NCBI GenBank assembly: GCA_039917615.1
Contig: JBDSJD010000029.1
Span: forward strand, 293,087-357,086
Direction of reading: 5' to 3'
Origin: ZC4RG30 sp039917615
Lineage (GTDB): Bacteria > Pseudomonadota > Gammaproteobacteria > Steroidobacterales > Steroidobacteraceae
Length of the DNA: 64,000 nucleotides
The notes beneath the pieces were generated by a model. It saw nothing but the letters and a program-made list of their open reading frames with translations, did not search any database and had not been told where the DNA came from. The position numbers and the translations under genes were made by a program. Below, one piece after another: positions 40,872 to 50,208 of this stretch; within the stretch, counting starts at the first letter, position 1, and each line of letters starts with the position of its first letter.

Positions 40872-42944
40872 TTACGCGCTTACGACAAGCGCATCCAACG
40901 CCAGCACGCCCTGCGGATACACGCGCAGTGGGTTGACTTCGATTTCCTTGATTGCCGGCTGGCTATCCAACACCGCCGCTAAACGCACGATGGCGTCGGC
41001 TAACGCTTCGCGATCCAGTTTAGGACTGCCGCGCCAACCGTCGAGCAGAGCCGAAGCGCGCAACTCACTCAGCATTTCATGCGCATCAGACTTGGAGATC
41101 GGCGCGACTCGCATCGTCGTATCTTTAATCGCTTCGGCAATCGTGCCGCCAAGACCAACCATGATCGTTGGACCGAAGCTCGCATCGCGGACTGCGCCGA
41201 CGATCATCTCGAGGCCCGAGGGTGCCATCGCCTCGATCAGATAACGACGCGCGCCCTTGAGCGGGATTTTGTCGAGCGCATCGAGCGCACGATTCAGCGC
41301 TGCTTCATCGGCGATATGCAGATGCACGCCGCCCGCCTCCGTCTTGTGAGCGATCTCGCTGGAGAGAATCTTCGCTACCAGCGGTTTGGAAATCGACTTG
41401 AACGCGGCCAGTGCTTCTTCGCGCGTCGAGCAAACAGCCCGTTTCGGCGTGGCAATGCCCATCGCCTCGAGCAATTGCTTGGATGCATGTTCGTCCGGAT
41501 TCACGCCAACTTTTACGCCAGCAGCAGACGTTGCCGTTTCCGCCGGCTGCGCGACCTTCCATTGACCGATCGCATCTTTCGCCAACACGATGGCGGCTTG
41601 CGCCAGTTTTTCCGGCGATTCCGCGGTGAACACGCCTTTTTCGCGCAACGCGTTGATGGTTGGGCGAATGCCTTCTTGCGGACCGGCAGTGCCGAACACC
41701 ATCGGCTTACCCACCGCCGCCTTCACGCGCGGTATAACTTCTTCAGGATGCAACGTCGCGGGCTCGTGAATCGCGAAAGCAATCACTGCGTCGACTTGGT
41801 CGTCGGACGCCAACGCCGTCAATACATCGGGGAACGTTGGTCCGGGACGCGCCGTGTCCACCGGATTTTTCATATACGTCATCGGTGGCAACAACGTGCC
41901 GATCTTGGCGACGGTCGCATCGCGCAGCATCGGCACATCGATGCCGGCGATTTTCAACAGGTCCAACATGATGAGGCCCGCGCCGCCTTGTCCTGTGAGA
42001 ATGCCAATACCGGGATTACGCTTGGCGGGCAAACGATGCAACGACAATAAGATCGCTGCGGAAGCCAGTTCTTCAATGGTGGCAACAGGCACAGCGCCCG
42101 CTTGAACCAGGGCGTTTATTTTCAAATCGTACGAGCCAATCAGATTGCCCGTATGCGACTGCGCGAAATCGCCCACATCTTCGCGACCCACTGCCAATAC
42201 CACGACGGGTTTGCGCGGCGTCACGCGGCGCAGTGCTTCGTACACGCGACGGCCATTAGGGATACCTTCCAAATGCAATGCGATGGCGCGCGTGCCGGGA
42301 TCTTCCGCCAGGAACTCCAGCACATCGGCCACATCAGTATCGGCCGCGTTGCCCACACCGATGGCGCAAGAGATGCCATGCCCCGCACCACTTAGAAAGA
42401 AGCTCAACATGAAATTAATGCCGCTGCTTTGCGCAATCACGGCCACATGACCCTTGCGAATATGTTCCGTACCGCCCGCAAAGCTCGCCACCAGGGAGGC
42501 GTGCTTGTTGACGAACCCAGCGGTGTTCGGTCCGAGCAACCGAAATCCCGACGCCTGACAGATATCTTTGATCTGCGCCTGAATCACTGCGCCTTCCGGG
42601 CCCGACTCCGCATAGCCGCCGCTCATGATGAGTCCGCCGCCGCAGCCGGTTTGCGATGCTTCGCGCACGGCCTCGACGCAAGCGGCCGCTGGCACGGCAA
42701 AAATCACCAGATCGACCGGCTTACCGATCGCTTTTAGCGAGGGATATGTCTTGTAGCCCAGTATCTCGGTGGCTTTGGGATTGACGGGAAATACTTCGCC
42801 GGAAAATTCTTGGAGCGACAACACTGCCTGGTAACCGGCTTTGTCCGTGGAGGCCGATGCGCCCACCACCGCGATCGAGCGCGGCGAGAACAAGCGAGTG
42901 AGATTGGTTAACCGATTGCCGGGGGGTGAAACGCTATTTTGCAT
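40872..42944 (-). CDS. ADP-forming acyl-CoA (acetate-CoA) ligase, fused alpha-beta form
   Basis: A 690-residue cytoplasmic protein. The CoA-binding domain opens RSIAVVGASASTDKAGY; the two ligase-CoA domains follow with IAQSSGINFM and QSHTGNLIGSYDL, the latter containing the phosphohistidine expected in this family; the C-terminal ATP-grasp domain (residues about 470-690) includes KPLVAKILSSEIAHKTEAGG and EVNPLRVYPQG. It converts an acyl-CoA plus ADP to free acid plus ATP, or the reverse. The partner may be the convergent thiolase. The substrate range is unknown; pimeloyl-like and acetate ligases share this plan. Confidence 0.92.
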   Translation of the reverse strand: MQNSVSPPGNRLTNLTRLFSPRSIAVVGASASTDKAGYQAVLSLQEFSGEVFPVNPKATEILGYKTYPSLKAIGKPVDLVIFAVPAAACVEAVREASQTGCGGGLIMSGGYAESGPEGAVIQAQIKDICQASGFRLLGPNTAGFVNKHASLVASFAGGTEHIRKGHVAVIAQSSGINFMLSFFLSGAGHGISCAIGVGNAADTDVADVLEFLAEDPGTRAIALHLEGIPNGRRVYEALRRVTPRKPVVVLAVGREDVGDFAQSHTGNLIGSYDLKINALVQAGAVPVATIEELASAAILLSLHRLPAKRNPGIGILTGQGGAGLIMLDLLKIAGIDVPMLRDATVAKIGTLLPPMTYMKNPVDTARPGPTFPDVLTALASDDQVDAVIAFAIHEPATLHPEEVIPRVKAAVGKPMVFGTAGPQEGIRPTINALREKGVFTAESPEKLAQAAIVLAKDAIGQWKVAQPAETATSAAGVKVGVNPDEHASKQLLEAMGIATPKRAVCSTREEALAAFKSISKPLVAKILSSEIAHKTEAGGVHLHIADEAALNRALDALDKIPLKGARRYLIEAMAPSGLEMIVGAVRDASFGPTIMVGLGGTIAEAIKDTTMRVAPISKSDAHEMLSELRASALLDGWRGSPKLDREALADAIVRLAAVLDSQPAIKEIEVNPLRVYPQGVLALDALVVSA

Positions 42945-43514
42945 AATTGACTCTTGCTATTTATAAATAAATTCGTCTATTGAACGCAGGATTATAGCAT
43001 CCCGAAATGGCGCAACTTCCCAATCATTGTTCCTTTCATTGTTCTTTACGGCACTTACCGCAGCGCGAGAACAATCGTTCGGCGCCGCACGGCAACAACA
43101 ACGCGCATGGGCTTCGCACAGCGATGTAATCGAAACTGTGATCGTTGGGAATGAAGTGTTGCTACGTCGCGAATTGTCAGCAATGCAATCTGCTGTACCT
43201 GGATGATCATCCGATTGGAATCGAGCATGTGCTCGATCACGTGCGCTCGATTTACCCAGGAGCACGAAGCATTTCCCGGCCAATACGTATTCATCGGCCG
43301 ACGGTGACACGACTCGCTGGCTATTGGCTGCCGCTGCGATGGCAATGGCAATGGCCTGGGACTCGGTAATAACTGCACCCAGAGGCCAAAGGGCGAGCCG
43401 GCAGGCGGGTGTTGCGGCGCTTATTTGACCGCAACAGCCAAATTGTGCCCCATAATGGAAACATCTGGCGACGTGTAGGGCTCGGCGCACATCATTCGAT
43501 TACATCCCCTGTAA
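42945..43514. other. 570-base gap holding the GH17 remnant
   Basis: Apart from the GH17-like fragments at 43105-43305, I see no intact frame that looks coding. The left end (42945-43060) is AT-rich relative to the rest and likely contains the ligase promoter on the minus strand. Confidence 0.5.
43105..43305 (+). pseudogene. Decayed GH17-like glucanase/glucosyltransferase fragment
   Basis: No full frame exists, but three consecutive plus-strand fragments spell parts of a bacterial GH17 domain. Frame 1 (43105-43203) gives AWASHSDVIETVIVGNEVLL then RRELSAMQSA, the strand with the acid/base Glu. Frame 2 (about 43185-43260) gives LLYLDDHPIGIEHVLDHVR, matching the LPYW-DDHP region found further on in the family. 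Frame 3 (43248-43304) gives QEHEAFPGQYVFIG, where the IGE(T)GWPS nucleophile strand should begin. At least one deletion (between SAMQ and LLYLDDHP) and two frame changes are needed. The protein is clearly dead. GH17 in proteobacteria is often the C-terminal or partner domain of beta-glucan synthesis. Confidence 0.7.
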
Positions 43515-46031
43515 ATGAATCACTCCCTTCTCCCTTCTCATTGGTTGGTTCTCTCCGTCTTGTCCGGGGCTGTGGCATGCCTGATATGGGCCGGCCGGCC
43601 CGCAACCGCAACTGCGGCAACAACTCCCGCGGCAATCCTTGCTGCGGCGCCCAAGCCCGCGCCGCAGGAGATGCCGACCATTGTGCAGTTTCACAAAGTC
43701 GTCGAACCCATCCTCCAGGAGCGCTGCTACAACTGCCATGGCGAAGGTTCAAGCAAAGGCGGGATCGCCTTCGACGAGTTGACCGGTGACGACATCGCGC
43801 ACGACCCGCAGCTCTGGCTGAAAGTGCTGAAGAACACCCGCTCTCACATCATGCCGCCGCTGAAGGCGGAAAATCCCCTCACGCCGAGCGAGCGCTTTGC
43901 ACTGGAGGGCTGGATCACGACCGCAGGTTTCGGTCTCGACCCGGCGCAACCCGACCCGGGCCGAGTGACCCTGCACCGGCTCAACCGCGTCGAGTACAAG
44001 AACACCATCCGCGACTTGCTGGGCGTGGACTTCGAAACGCGCACGGCATTCCCCGACGACGATAGCGGCTACGGCTTCGACAACATCGCCGACGTGCTGA
44101 ACATGTCGCCCCTCCTCATGGAGAAATACCTGGCCGCCGCGCAGACCGTGGTAGACAAGGTCGTACCGAAGGTCCACCGGACGCCGGCGGTGCAAATCGC
44201 CGATGTGGGCGACTTCAAGTTCCCGGACGGAACGCCGACCGTGGGCAAGATCATCCGCGGCTCCGGCATCGGCGCCGCCGGCGACATGGCCATCCTGCTG
44301 TCGTTTTCGAATGAGGCGTCCATCAGCCACGTGTTCAACGTCAAGCAGGCCGGGGAGTATCGGCTCGTCATCGAGCAAAACATCCGGGGAGATTTCATTT
44401 CCGTAACGCAACGCGCCGAGGTCACAATCACCTTGGACGGTCAGCAGTTGACGCAGAGGGATTATGGCTGGCAGGGGAACCGCACGTTCGCAGACGCACA
44501 CAACGTGCGTTTGAATGCCGGCAGTCACCCGATCATGGTCTCGATCAAGCCCACCGCGCCCCTGGCCCGGGGCCCCGAAGTCGTTTACAACCTCAAGAAG
44601 GTGCGCTTGGAAGGACCGCTCGATAAAGCGCGGTGGGTGCCTCCGCCCAACTACGCGCGGTTTTTCCCGCGGGATAAAGTTCCGGCCGACCTGGCCGGGC
44701 GCCGCGCCTACGCGAAAGAAATACTCACCAGGTTTGCCACCCAGGCGTATCGCCGCCCAGTCGTGGCCGAGAGCGTGGAACCACTGTTGGGCATCGCCGA
44801 AAATTTCTACACGACCCCGGGCACCACCTTCGAGGCGGGTGTCGCCCAGGCGATGGTCGCCGTCCTGGCTTCGCCCCGCTTCCTCTATCGCGTCGAGAGT
44901 CCCGCTCCGGCGGCGCCCAATGCGCCGGTGGCCAACGTGGATGAGCACTCCCTCGCCTCGCGCCTTTCCTATTTCCTCTGGTCCAGCATGCCGGACGAGG
45001 AGCTGCTCAAGCTCGCGGCCGCCGGAAAACTGCGCGCGAATCTCGATGCCCAGGTGAAGCGCATGCTGGCCGACTCGCGCTCCTCGAACTTTGTCGAGCA
45101 ATTCACCGGCCAGTGGCTGCAATCGCGCCTCGTCATGAGCGTGCCCCTGATCCAGGGCGAAATCCTCAAGCGCGAGGGCATTATCCAGCCCACCGGCCGG
45201 GGCGGCGGTGGCGGCGCCAATGTGAGCGATGCGCTGCGCACCGCCCTCAAGCAGGAGACTGAAAAATACTTCGAGCATGTCCTCCGCGAAAATCGCAGCG
45301 TGGACGAGTTCCTCACGAGCGATTATACGTTCCTCAACGAGACGTCCGCCGCAGCCTACAAAATCGATGGCGTCAAGGGACCGGAATTGCGCAAAGTCAC
45401 CCTGCCCCGCGGCGACCCGCGCGGCGGCGTCCTCACCATGGGCAGCGTGCTGATGATCACTTCCAACCCCACGCGCACTTCACCCGTGAAGCGGGGTAAA
45501 TGGATTCTCGACAATATTCTCAACGCACCCACGCCGCCGCCGCCGCCCGATATTCCCGCCCTGGAGGAAACGAAGCTAAAAGATGCCACGCACGAGCCCA
45601 GCCTGCGCGAGACCATGGCCCAACACCGCGAAGACGCACTCTGCGCGTCCTGCCATAACCGCATGGATCCGCTCGGGCTCGCCTTGGAAAACTTTAATGC
45701 CCTGGGGCAGTGGCGTGAGGAAGAGTTCAAACAGAAGATCGACCCCTCCGGGCACCTGGCCACCGGTGAAACCTTCACCGACATCCGGGATCTCAAGCGC
45801 ATCCTGGCCGAACATCACAAGACCGAATTCTACCGTTGCCTCACGGAAAAATTGCTGACCTATGCCCTGGGGCGTGGCACTGAATACTATGATGTGCCCG
45901 CGGTGGATAAGATCGTCGCCAATCTGGAGAAAAACCACGGTGCCTTCTCGACGCTCCTGATGGGTGTCATCGAGTCCGTACCATTTCAGCAGCAGCGCAT
46001 GTTTAACTCCCAAGCTCAAACAGCCCCATGA
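43515..46031 (+). CDS. Secreted haem-binding DUF1587/1592/1588/1585-domain protein
   Basis: An 838-residue exported protein with an N-terminal hydrophobic leader. A c-type haem site CYNCH is at residues 71-75. The order of downstream landmarks follows the Planctomycetes-type cytochrome family: VTLHRLNRVEYKNTIRDLLG (DUF1587), SRLSYFLWSSMPDEELL (DUF1592), RGVLTMGSVLMITSNPTRTSPVKRGKWIL (DUF1588, shown by its beginning), CASCHNRMDPLGLALENF with a second CxxCH, and the C-terminal DUF1585 part (LLTYALGRG). The function is unknown; an outer redox role is suspected. It overlaps the DUF1552 gene by 4 bases, as commonly seen for this pair. Confidence 0.9.
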   Translation: MNHSLLPSHWLVLSVLSGAVACLIWAGRPATATAATTPAAILAAAPKPAPQEMPTIVQFHKVVEPILQERCYNCHGEGSSKGGIAFDELTGDDIAHDPQLWLKVLKNTRSHIMPPLKAENPLTPSERFALEGWITTAGFGLDPAQPDPGRVTLHRLNRVEYKNTIRDLLGVDFETRTAFPDDDSGYGFDNIADVLNMSPLLMEKYLAAAQTVVDKVVPKVHRTPAVQIADVGDFKFPDGTPTVGKIIRGSGIGAAGDMAILLSFSNEASISHVFNVKQAGEYRLVIEQNIRGDFISVTQRAEVTITLDGQQLTQRDYGWQGNRTFADAHNVRLNAGSHPIMVSIKPTAPLARGPEVVYNLKKVRLEGPLDKARWVPPPNYARFFPRDKVPADLAGRRAYAKEILTRFATQAYRRPVVAESVEPLLGIAENFYTTPGTTFEAGVAQAMVAVLASPRFLYRVESPAPAAPNAPVANVDEHSLASRLSYFLWSSMPDEELLKLAAAGKLRANLDAQVKRMLADSRSSNFVEQFTGQWLQSRLVMSVPLIQGEILKREGIIQPTGRGGGGGANVSDALRTALKQETEKYFEHVLRENRSVDEFLTSDYTFLNETSAAAYKIDGVKGPELRKVTLPRGDPRGGVLTMGSVLMITSNPTRTSPVKRGKWILDNILNAPTPPPPPDIPALEETKLKDATHEPSLRETMAQHREDALCASCHNRMDPLGLALENFNALGQWREEEFKQKIDPSGHLATGETFTDIRDLKRILAEHHKTEFYRCLTEKLLTYALGRGTEYYDVPAVDKIVANLEKNHGAFSTLLMGVIESVPFQQQRMFNSQAQTAP

Positions 46032-47479
46032 AGAAATCACCCTTCGCCAATCGCAATTTTGCCTCCGAGCGCTTTCACAGCTTGAACCGCCGCAATGTCC
46101 TCCGCGGCATCGGCGTGACCATAGCCCTTCCCGCGCTCGAATCCTTTACCCCCCGACTCAGCGCTGCGACGCTGGCTGAGGCGGCGGCGATTGGTGCAGT
46201 CACGCCGTCCGGTGCGCCGCTGCGCCTCGCGTTTTTCCAGTTCGCCAATGGCACCATCCCCTCCAAATGGTTCCCCACCGGCGAGGGACGAGATTTCGTG
46301 CTCAACGAAAACATGGAAGGACTGGCCGGCCTCAAAAATAATATTCAGGTGCTCGGCGGGCTCGCCCTCGAACCCGCCACTCCGGGCCCGGATGGCCCCG
46401 GCGATCACGGTCGCGCGGGTGGTTCGTTTTTGACCGGCGTGCGGGTGAAGAAAACCCAAGGCGTGGATTTTCGTGCCGGCATCTCCATCGACCAGGTTAT
46501 CGCGCAGAGAGTGGGCCACGTCACCCCGTTCAAATCGCTCGAGATTTCCTGCGATACCCTGCGCACGGCCGGCGACTGCGACAGCGGTTACGCCTGCGCC
46601 TATCAGCACAACATGGCCTGGAGCTCGCCAACCGCGCCGATCGCGCCAGAGGTCGATCCACGCATGCTCTTCGAGCGCCTTTTCGGTGCAGGTTCGCCCG
46701 CTGAGCGGAAACAAAACTTCCTCATGCGCCAGCGGCAGCAGCGCTCGATCCTCGACTATGTTGCTCGCGAAGGCCGGAGCATCGGCCGGCAGCTCGCGGC
46801 CGTCTGGCCGGAGCCGCGCGGCGCCGGCGGGCTCACAGCCCGCGACAATGAAAAGCTCGACCAATATCTCACCAGCGTCCGCGAAATCGAACAGCGGATC
46901 GAGCGCGCCGAGAAATCGGTGACCGTCCGCCCGAGCCCCGGGATGGAGACACCCGCGGGGATACCGGCCAACTACACCGAGTATCTGCGCCTCAACATGG
47001 ACATGCTCCATCTCGCCTTCGAGACAGACAACACGCGCGTCGCCACCTTCATGCTCACCGGCGAGGGCAACAACCGCACCTTCGATGAGGTCGGCGTCGC
47101 CGAGGGGCACCACTACTGCACCCACCACGGCAACAGGCCCGACCTGTTGGCCAAGACCGCGGTCATCGAGAAATGGTATACGACGCAGTTCGCATACTTC
47201 CTCGACAGAATGGCGAAGACGAAAGACGTGGACGGCAAGTCGCTCCTCGACAATTCGATGATCCTCTACGGCTGCGGCAACGCGGACGGCAACCGGCACA
47301 CGCATGCCAACCTACCCATCATCCTGGCCGGCAGCGGCGGCGGCATCCTGGACGCCGGACGCTACGTCAAACACCAGCCGGCGCCACTCACCAATCTCTA
47401 TCTGAGTCTCGCTGACCGCATGGGCGCGAAAGGCGTCGAGCGATTTGGCGATTCCACGGGCCGTCTCACCAATCTCTGA
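46028..47479 (+). CDS. DUF1552 family exported protein
   Basis: A 483-residue protein, coupled to the upstream haem protein by an ATGA overlap. A Tat-like start (LNRRNVLRGIGVTIALPALE) precedes the DUF1552 core: FFQFANGTIPSKWFPTGEG, GDHGRAGGSFLTG, DYVAREGRSI and the alkaline-phosphatase/DUF1501-like end DGNRHTHANLPIILAG. The pair DUF1592-DUF1552 is widespread in Planctomycetes and Acidobacteria and sporadic in gammaproteobacteria. The role is unknown, but the exported pair suggests joint action at the cell surface. Confidence 0.9.
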   Translation: MKKSPFANRNFASERFHSLNRRNVLRGIGVTIALPALESFTPRLSAATLAEAAAIGAVTPSGAPLRLAFFQFANGTIPSKWFPTGEGRDFVLNENMEGLAGLKNNIQVLGGLALEPATPGPDGPGDHGRAGGSFLTGVRVKKTQGVDFRAGISIDQVIAQRVGHVTPFKSLEISCDTLRTAGDCDSGYACAYQHNMAWSSPTAPIAPEVDPRMLFERLFGAGSPAERKQNFLMRQRQQRSILDYVAREGRSIGRQLAAVWPEPRGAGGLTARDNEKLDQYLTSVREIEQRIERAEKSVTVRPSPGMETPAGIPANYTEYLRLNMDMLHLAFETDNTRVATFMLTGEGNNRTFDEVGVAEGHHYCTHHGNRPDLLAKTAVIEKWYTTQFAYFLDRMAKTKDVDGKSLLDNSMILYGCGNADGNRHTHANLPIILAGSGGGILDAGRYVKHQPAPLTNLYLSLADRMGAKGVERFGDSTGRLTNL

Positions 47480-47649
47480 GCGCAGGGTGGCGGGGTTGAA
47501 GCTCCACGTCCTCGCGTCGCGGGTTCCGCTCAGCCCTGAGCCGCCATTCGCCGGGCGGCACCGACCGTTCGCCGAATAGTGCCCCACGTAGCTGCGCGGC
47601 TGGGGCAGGCTTCACTCCGCGGCAATCGACACCCGCCGTGGAGACACTG

Positions 47650-48378
47650 ATGAACCTATCGACCGATTCGCGCATTCATTTCGGACCCAACGTCGTGCTT
47701 GGCCTAGGCATCCTGGTCCTGGGCCTGGCGCTGTTGCTAGATCGACTGGGCCTGTTCGAGGCTGGGCAGCTGCTGAAGTTCTGGCCGGTGCTGATCATTC
47801 TGTTTGGCGCCAGCATCGTATGGCAGGCCATGCGCGGCGAGCTGGTTGGCGCACAGCGGTCGGAGCGCTGGTTCCTTTCACCTGGTCTCGTGATATTGCT
47901 GGTGGTCGTGGGCGTGGCCGCCAATCATTCCGGTTTCAACTTTTCAAATCGCGACTCGAAGACGGGAGACGACAGCGTCGGCGTACACGCGATATTCGGC
48001 CAGAGCAGGATGAGCAGTACAGCAGCACGCTTTCAGGGCGCGAGTCTCACCAGCGTGATGGGCCAGTCGGTGCTCGACCTGCGCCAGGCCAAGCTGGCTG
48101 ATGGCGAGCGCGCCGACATCGATGTGTTCGCGGTGATGGGTGAAGCGCAGCTGGTGGTGCCACCCAACTGGGTGGTGATTTCGGATGTCCTGCCGGTAAT
48201 GGGACGGGTCAGCGACCGTCGCCCCGGTGCTACCATTCGCACGCGCCGCGACCGGGGGGACCATCAGAATGACGATTTACCTGAACCGTCCGCCGTGACA
48301 GTTCCGCTGGCTCCCAATCCACCCCGCCTGTTCGTCCACGGGACTATCCTGATGGGCAGGCTGGACATTCGGTCCTGA
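47650..48378 (+). CDS. LiaF-like membrane protein (first copy)
   Basis: A 242-residue protein; the ATG at 47650 is chosen over the GTG at 47638. The N-terminal half has about four membrane helices (VVLGLGILVLGLALLLDRLGLF, LLKFWPVLIILFGASIVW), like the DUF5668/LiaI-LiaF transmembrane region. The C-terminal half is a right-handed beta-structure with TSVMGQSVLDLRQAKLADGE, DVFAVMGEAQLVVPPNWVV and PVMGRV, the DUF2154/LiaF toast-rack repeat. LiaF proteins restrain an envelope-stress histidine kinase in Firmicutes. Two such genes are followed by a kinase and regulator here, so a similar role is plausible. Confidence 0.85.
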   Translation: MNLSTDSRIHFGPNVVLGLGILVLGLALLLDRLGLFEAGQLLKFWPVLIILFGASIVWQAMRGELVGAQRSERWFLSPGLVILLVVVGVAANHSGFNFSNRDSKTGDDSVGVHAIFGQSRMSSTAARFQGASLTSVMGQSVLDLRQAKLADGERADIDVFAVMGEAQLVVPPNWVVISDVLPVMGRVSDRRPGATIRTRRDRGDHQNDDLPEPSAVTVPLAPNPPRLFVHGTILMGRLDIRS

Positions 48379-48385
48379 GGGTCCC

Positions 48386-49156
48386 ATGCCAGACACACCT
48401 GAATCACCGGACACTCTGTCCTCCGTGACGCACCGGCCCTGGCGCCGGCGCGCATGGCGTCACCGTGGACTGCAGATCTACGCCGGCATCTTCCTGATGT
48501 TCGCCGGCGTGGTTATGACCGTGGATCGGCTCGGCTTGCTCGCGACTACGGGGCTGGCGCGTTACTGGCCGGTATTCGTGATCGTGCCAGGCGTCGGGCT
48601 GCTGGTCGGGCGCCCGGATTCACGCGGCCGCTTCTGGGGCGCGTTCTGGTGCTTCCTCGGTGGCTGGCTGCTGTTGCGCTCGCTGGGCATCGTCAACTTA
48701 GGTCTCGGTGATCTGCTGGGACCGCTGCTGCTGGTGTTCATCGGCGTGAAGCTCGTGACGCGCACCGGCGGATTGCGCATGCCGTTCAGCAACCAGGCCC
48801 CAGGAGACGCAGCGCAAGTGTTGGTGGTGATGAGCGAAACCAAACGCGTCAATAACGACAATCCCTTCAAGTCCACGGAAATCTCTGCGTTTATGGGCGG
48901 TTGCCAGCTGGACCTGAGGCTGGCGACGCTTGCGCCCGGCGACGAGGCGGTGATCGACGTGTTCTCGATGATGGGCGGGATCGAGATCTGGGTGCCCACG
49001 AGCTGGACGGTCGTGTCGCAGATCTCTCCGATCATGGGTTCGGTCGACGACAAGCGGTTGCCGCCGATGCCCTCGCCCGCGGGACAGACTGAGGCGCCAC
49101 GGCGCCTGCTGCTCCGCGGCACTATCATCATGAGCGGACTGACGATCAAGAACTGA
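48386..49156 (+). CDS. LiaF-like membrane protein (second copy)
   Basis: A 256-residue paralogue of the preceding gene, 7 bases downstream. Again membrane helices (LQIYAGIFLMFAGVVMTVDRLGLL, YWPVFVIVPGVGLLVG) precede a soluble sheet domain (VLVVMSETKRVNNDNPFKSTEI, AFMGGCQLDLRLATLAPGDE, DVFSMMGGIEIWVPTSWTVV). Its last base is the first base of the kinase ATG, so translation is coupled. Having two non-identical copies suggests a heteromeric sensor or an inhibitor pair. Confidence 0.85.
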   Translation: MPDTPESPDTLSSVTHRPWRRRAWRHRGLQIYAGIFLMFAGVVMTVDRLGLLATTGLARYWPVFVIVPGVGLLVGRPDSRGRFWGAFWCFLGGWLLLRSLGIVNLGLGDLLGPLLLVFIGVKLVTRTGGLRMPFSNQAPGDAAQVLVVMSETKRVNNDNPFKSTEISAFMGGCQLDLRLATLAPGDEAVIDVFSMMGGIEIWVPTSWTVVSQISPIMGSVDDKRLPPMPSPAGQTEAPRRLLLRGTIIMSGLTIKN

Positions 49157-50208
49157 TGCACCCGATTCTTGGTAACGGGCGCCGGCTGCTGATCTATCTG
49201 CTGGCCTGGGTTCTGGTGGGCGCGTTGCTCACAGTCGCGCTGCGTGAGGACGGGCCGTGGCTGATTACTCTGGCCTTCCTCATACCGCTGTGCCTGGTGT
49301 TCGGCTTCGTCGCGCTCTCAGCCGGCTACATCTGTCGCGCCTTTCCTCTGGACGTGCGGGCGCGCATCGGCAACTTGATCGTCGTCCATCTCGTGGCCGG
49401 TACGGTTGCCGGTGGTATCTGGATCGCTCTCGCTGCCGCGTGGGCGCGCGCCGTTGACTGGCTCAGCAATTCCACCGGAGGCAGCGCACTCGCCGACAGC
49501 CAGGCCCTGCCGCTATTCATGGTCGCCATACTGCTTTTCTGGCTGGCGGCGGTGTGTCACTACTTGCTGCTGGCCTTCGAGGCTTCGCGAGAAGCCGAGT
49601 CGCGCACACTCGAGCTCAGCCTGACGGCGCGCGAAGCCGAACTGAAGGCGCTGCGCGCACAGATAGACCCGCACTTCATGTTCAACAGTCTGCATTCAAT
49701 CAGCGCGCTGACGACCAGCGATCCTGTCGCCGCACGCCGCATGTGTCTGCTGCTCGCTGACTTCCTGCGCGACACCTTGCGCCTGGGCTCGAATCAGCGC
49801 ATCCCGTTCACCGAGGAACTTCAGCTCGTTGACCAGTTCCTCGCAATCGAACAGATCCGGCTGGGCGCGCGCCTGCGGGTGACGCAGACGCTGGACGCTG
49901 CGGTGGCACGCTGCCTGGTGCCGCCGCTGATTTTGCAGCCGCTGGTCGAGAACGCCGTGCTCCACGGCATTGCGCAGCTGATTGAAGGCGGCACGATCTC
50001 CGTAGTGGCGCAGTGCGCCGGGCCGATGCTCACGATCACCGTGACCAATCCCTGCGATCCCGATCGCCAACGTTCACGTGGCGTCGGCCTCGGACTCGAA
50101 CTGCTACGCAAACGACTGACGACGCAGTGCGGTGTGACCGAGGGCCTGCGCGCGGTCGAGGCGGCTGGCAGCTTCTGCGCGACCATCCACATTCCGGTGG
50201 TCACATGA
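49156..50208 (+). CDS. LytS/YehU-type histidine kinase
   Basis: A 350-residue inner-membrane kinase. Residues 1-140 form about four helices without an extracytoplasmic sensor domain. The H-box is QIDPHFMFNSLHSISALTT, followed by the N-box PPLILQPLVENAVLHGI and a G-box RGVGLGLELLRKRL, the His_kinase/HATPase_c pattern of the LytS family. With no sensor of its own, it likely receives the signal through the LiaF-like partners. It overlaps the LiaF-like gene by 1 base and the regulator gene by 4. Confidence 0.9.
   Translation: MHPILGNGRRLLIYLLAWVLVGALLTVALREDGPWLITLAFLIPLCLVFGFVALSAGYICRAFPLDVRARIGNLIVVHLVAGTVAGGIWIALAAAWARAVDWLSNSTGGSALADSQALPLFMVAILLFWLAAVCHYLLLAFEASREAESRTLELSLTAREAELKALRAQIDPHFMFNSLHSISALTTSDPVAARRMCLLLADFLRDTLRLGSNQRIPFTEELQLVDQFLAIEQIRLGARLRVTQTLDAAVARCLVPPLILQPLVENAVLHGIAQLIEGGTISVVAQCAGPMLTITVTNPCDPDRQRSRGVGLGLELLRKRLTTQCGVTEGLRAVEAAGSFCATIHIPVVT

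Noticed and set aside
43749..45278. A 509-residue minus-strand frame opposite the DUF1592 gene.
   Set aside because: Antisense shadow; the plus strand carries clear haem motifs and family landmarks in order.
47530..47560. Small GCTCAG-CC-CTGAGC palindrome after the DUF1552 gene.
   Set aside because: Six-base stems with a 2-base loop are expected by chance in GC-rich DNA and cannot be called a terminator.
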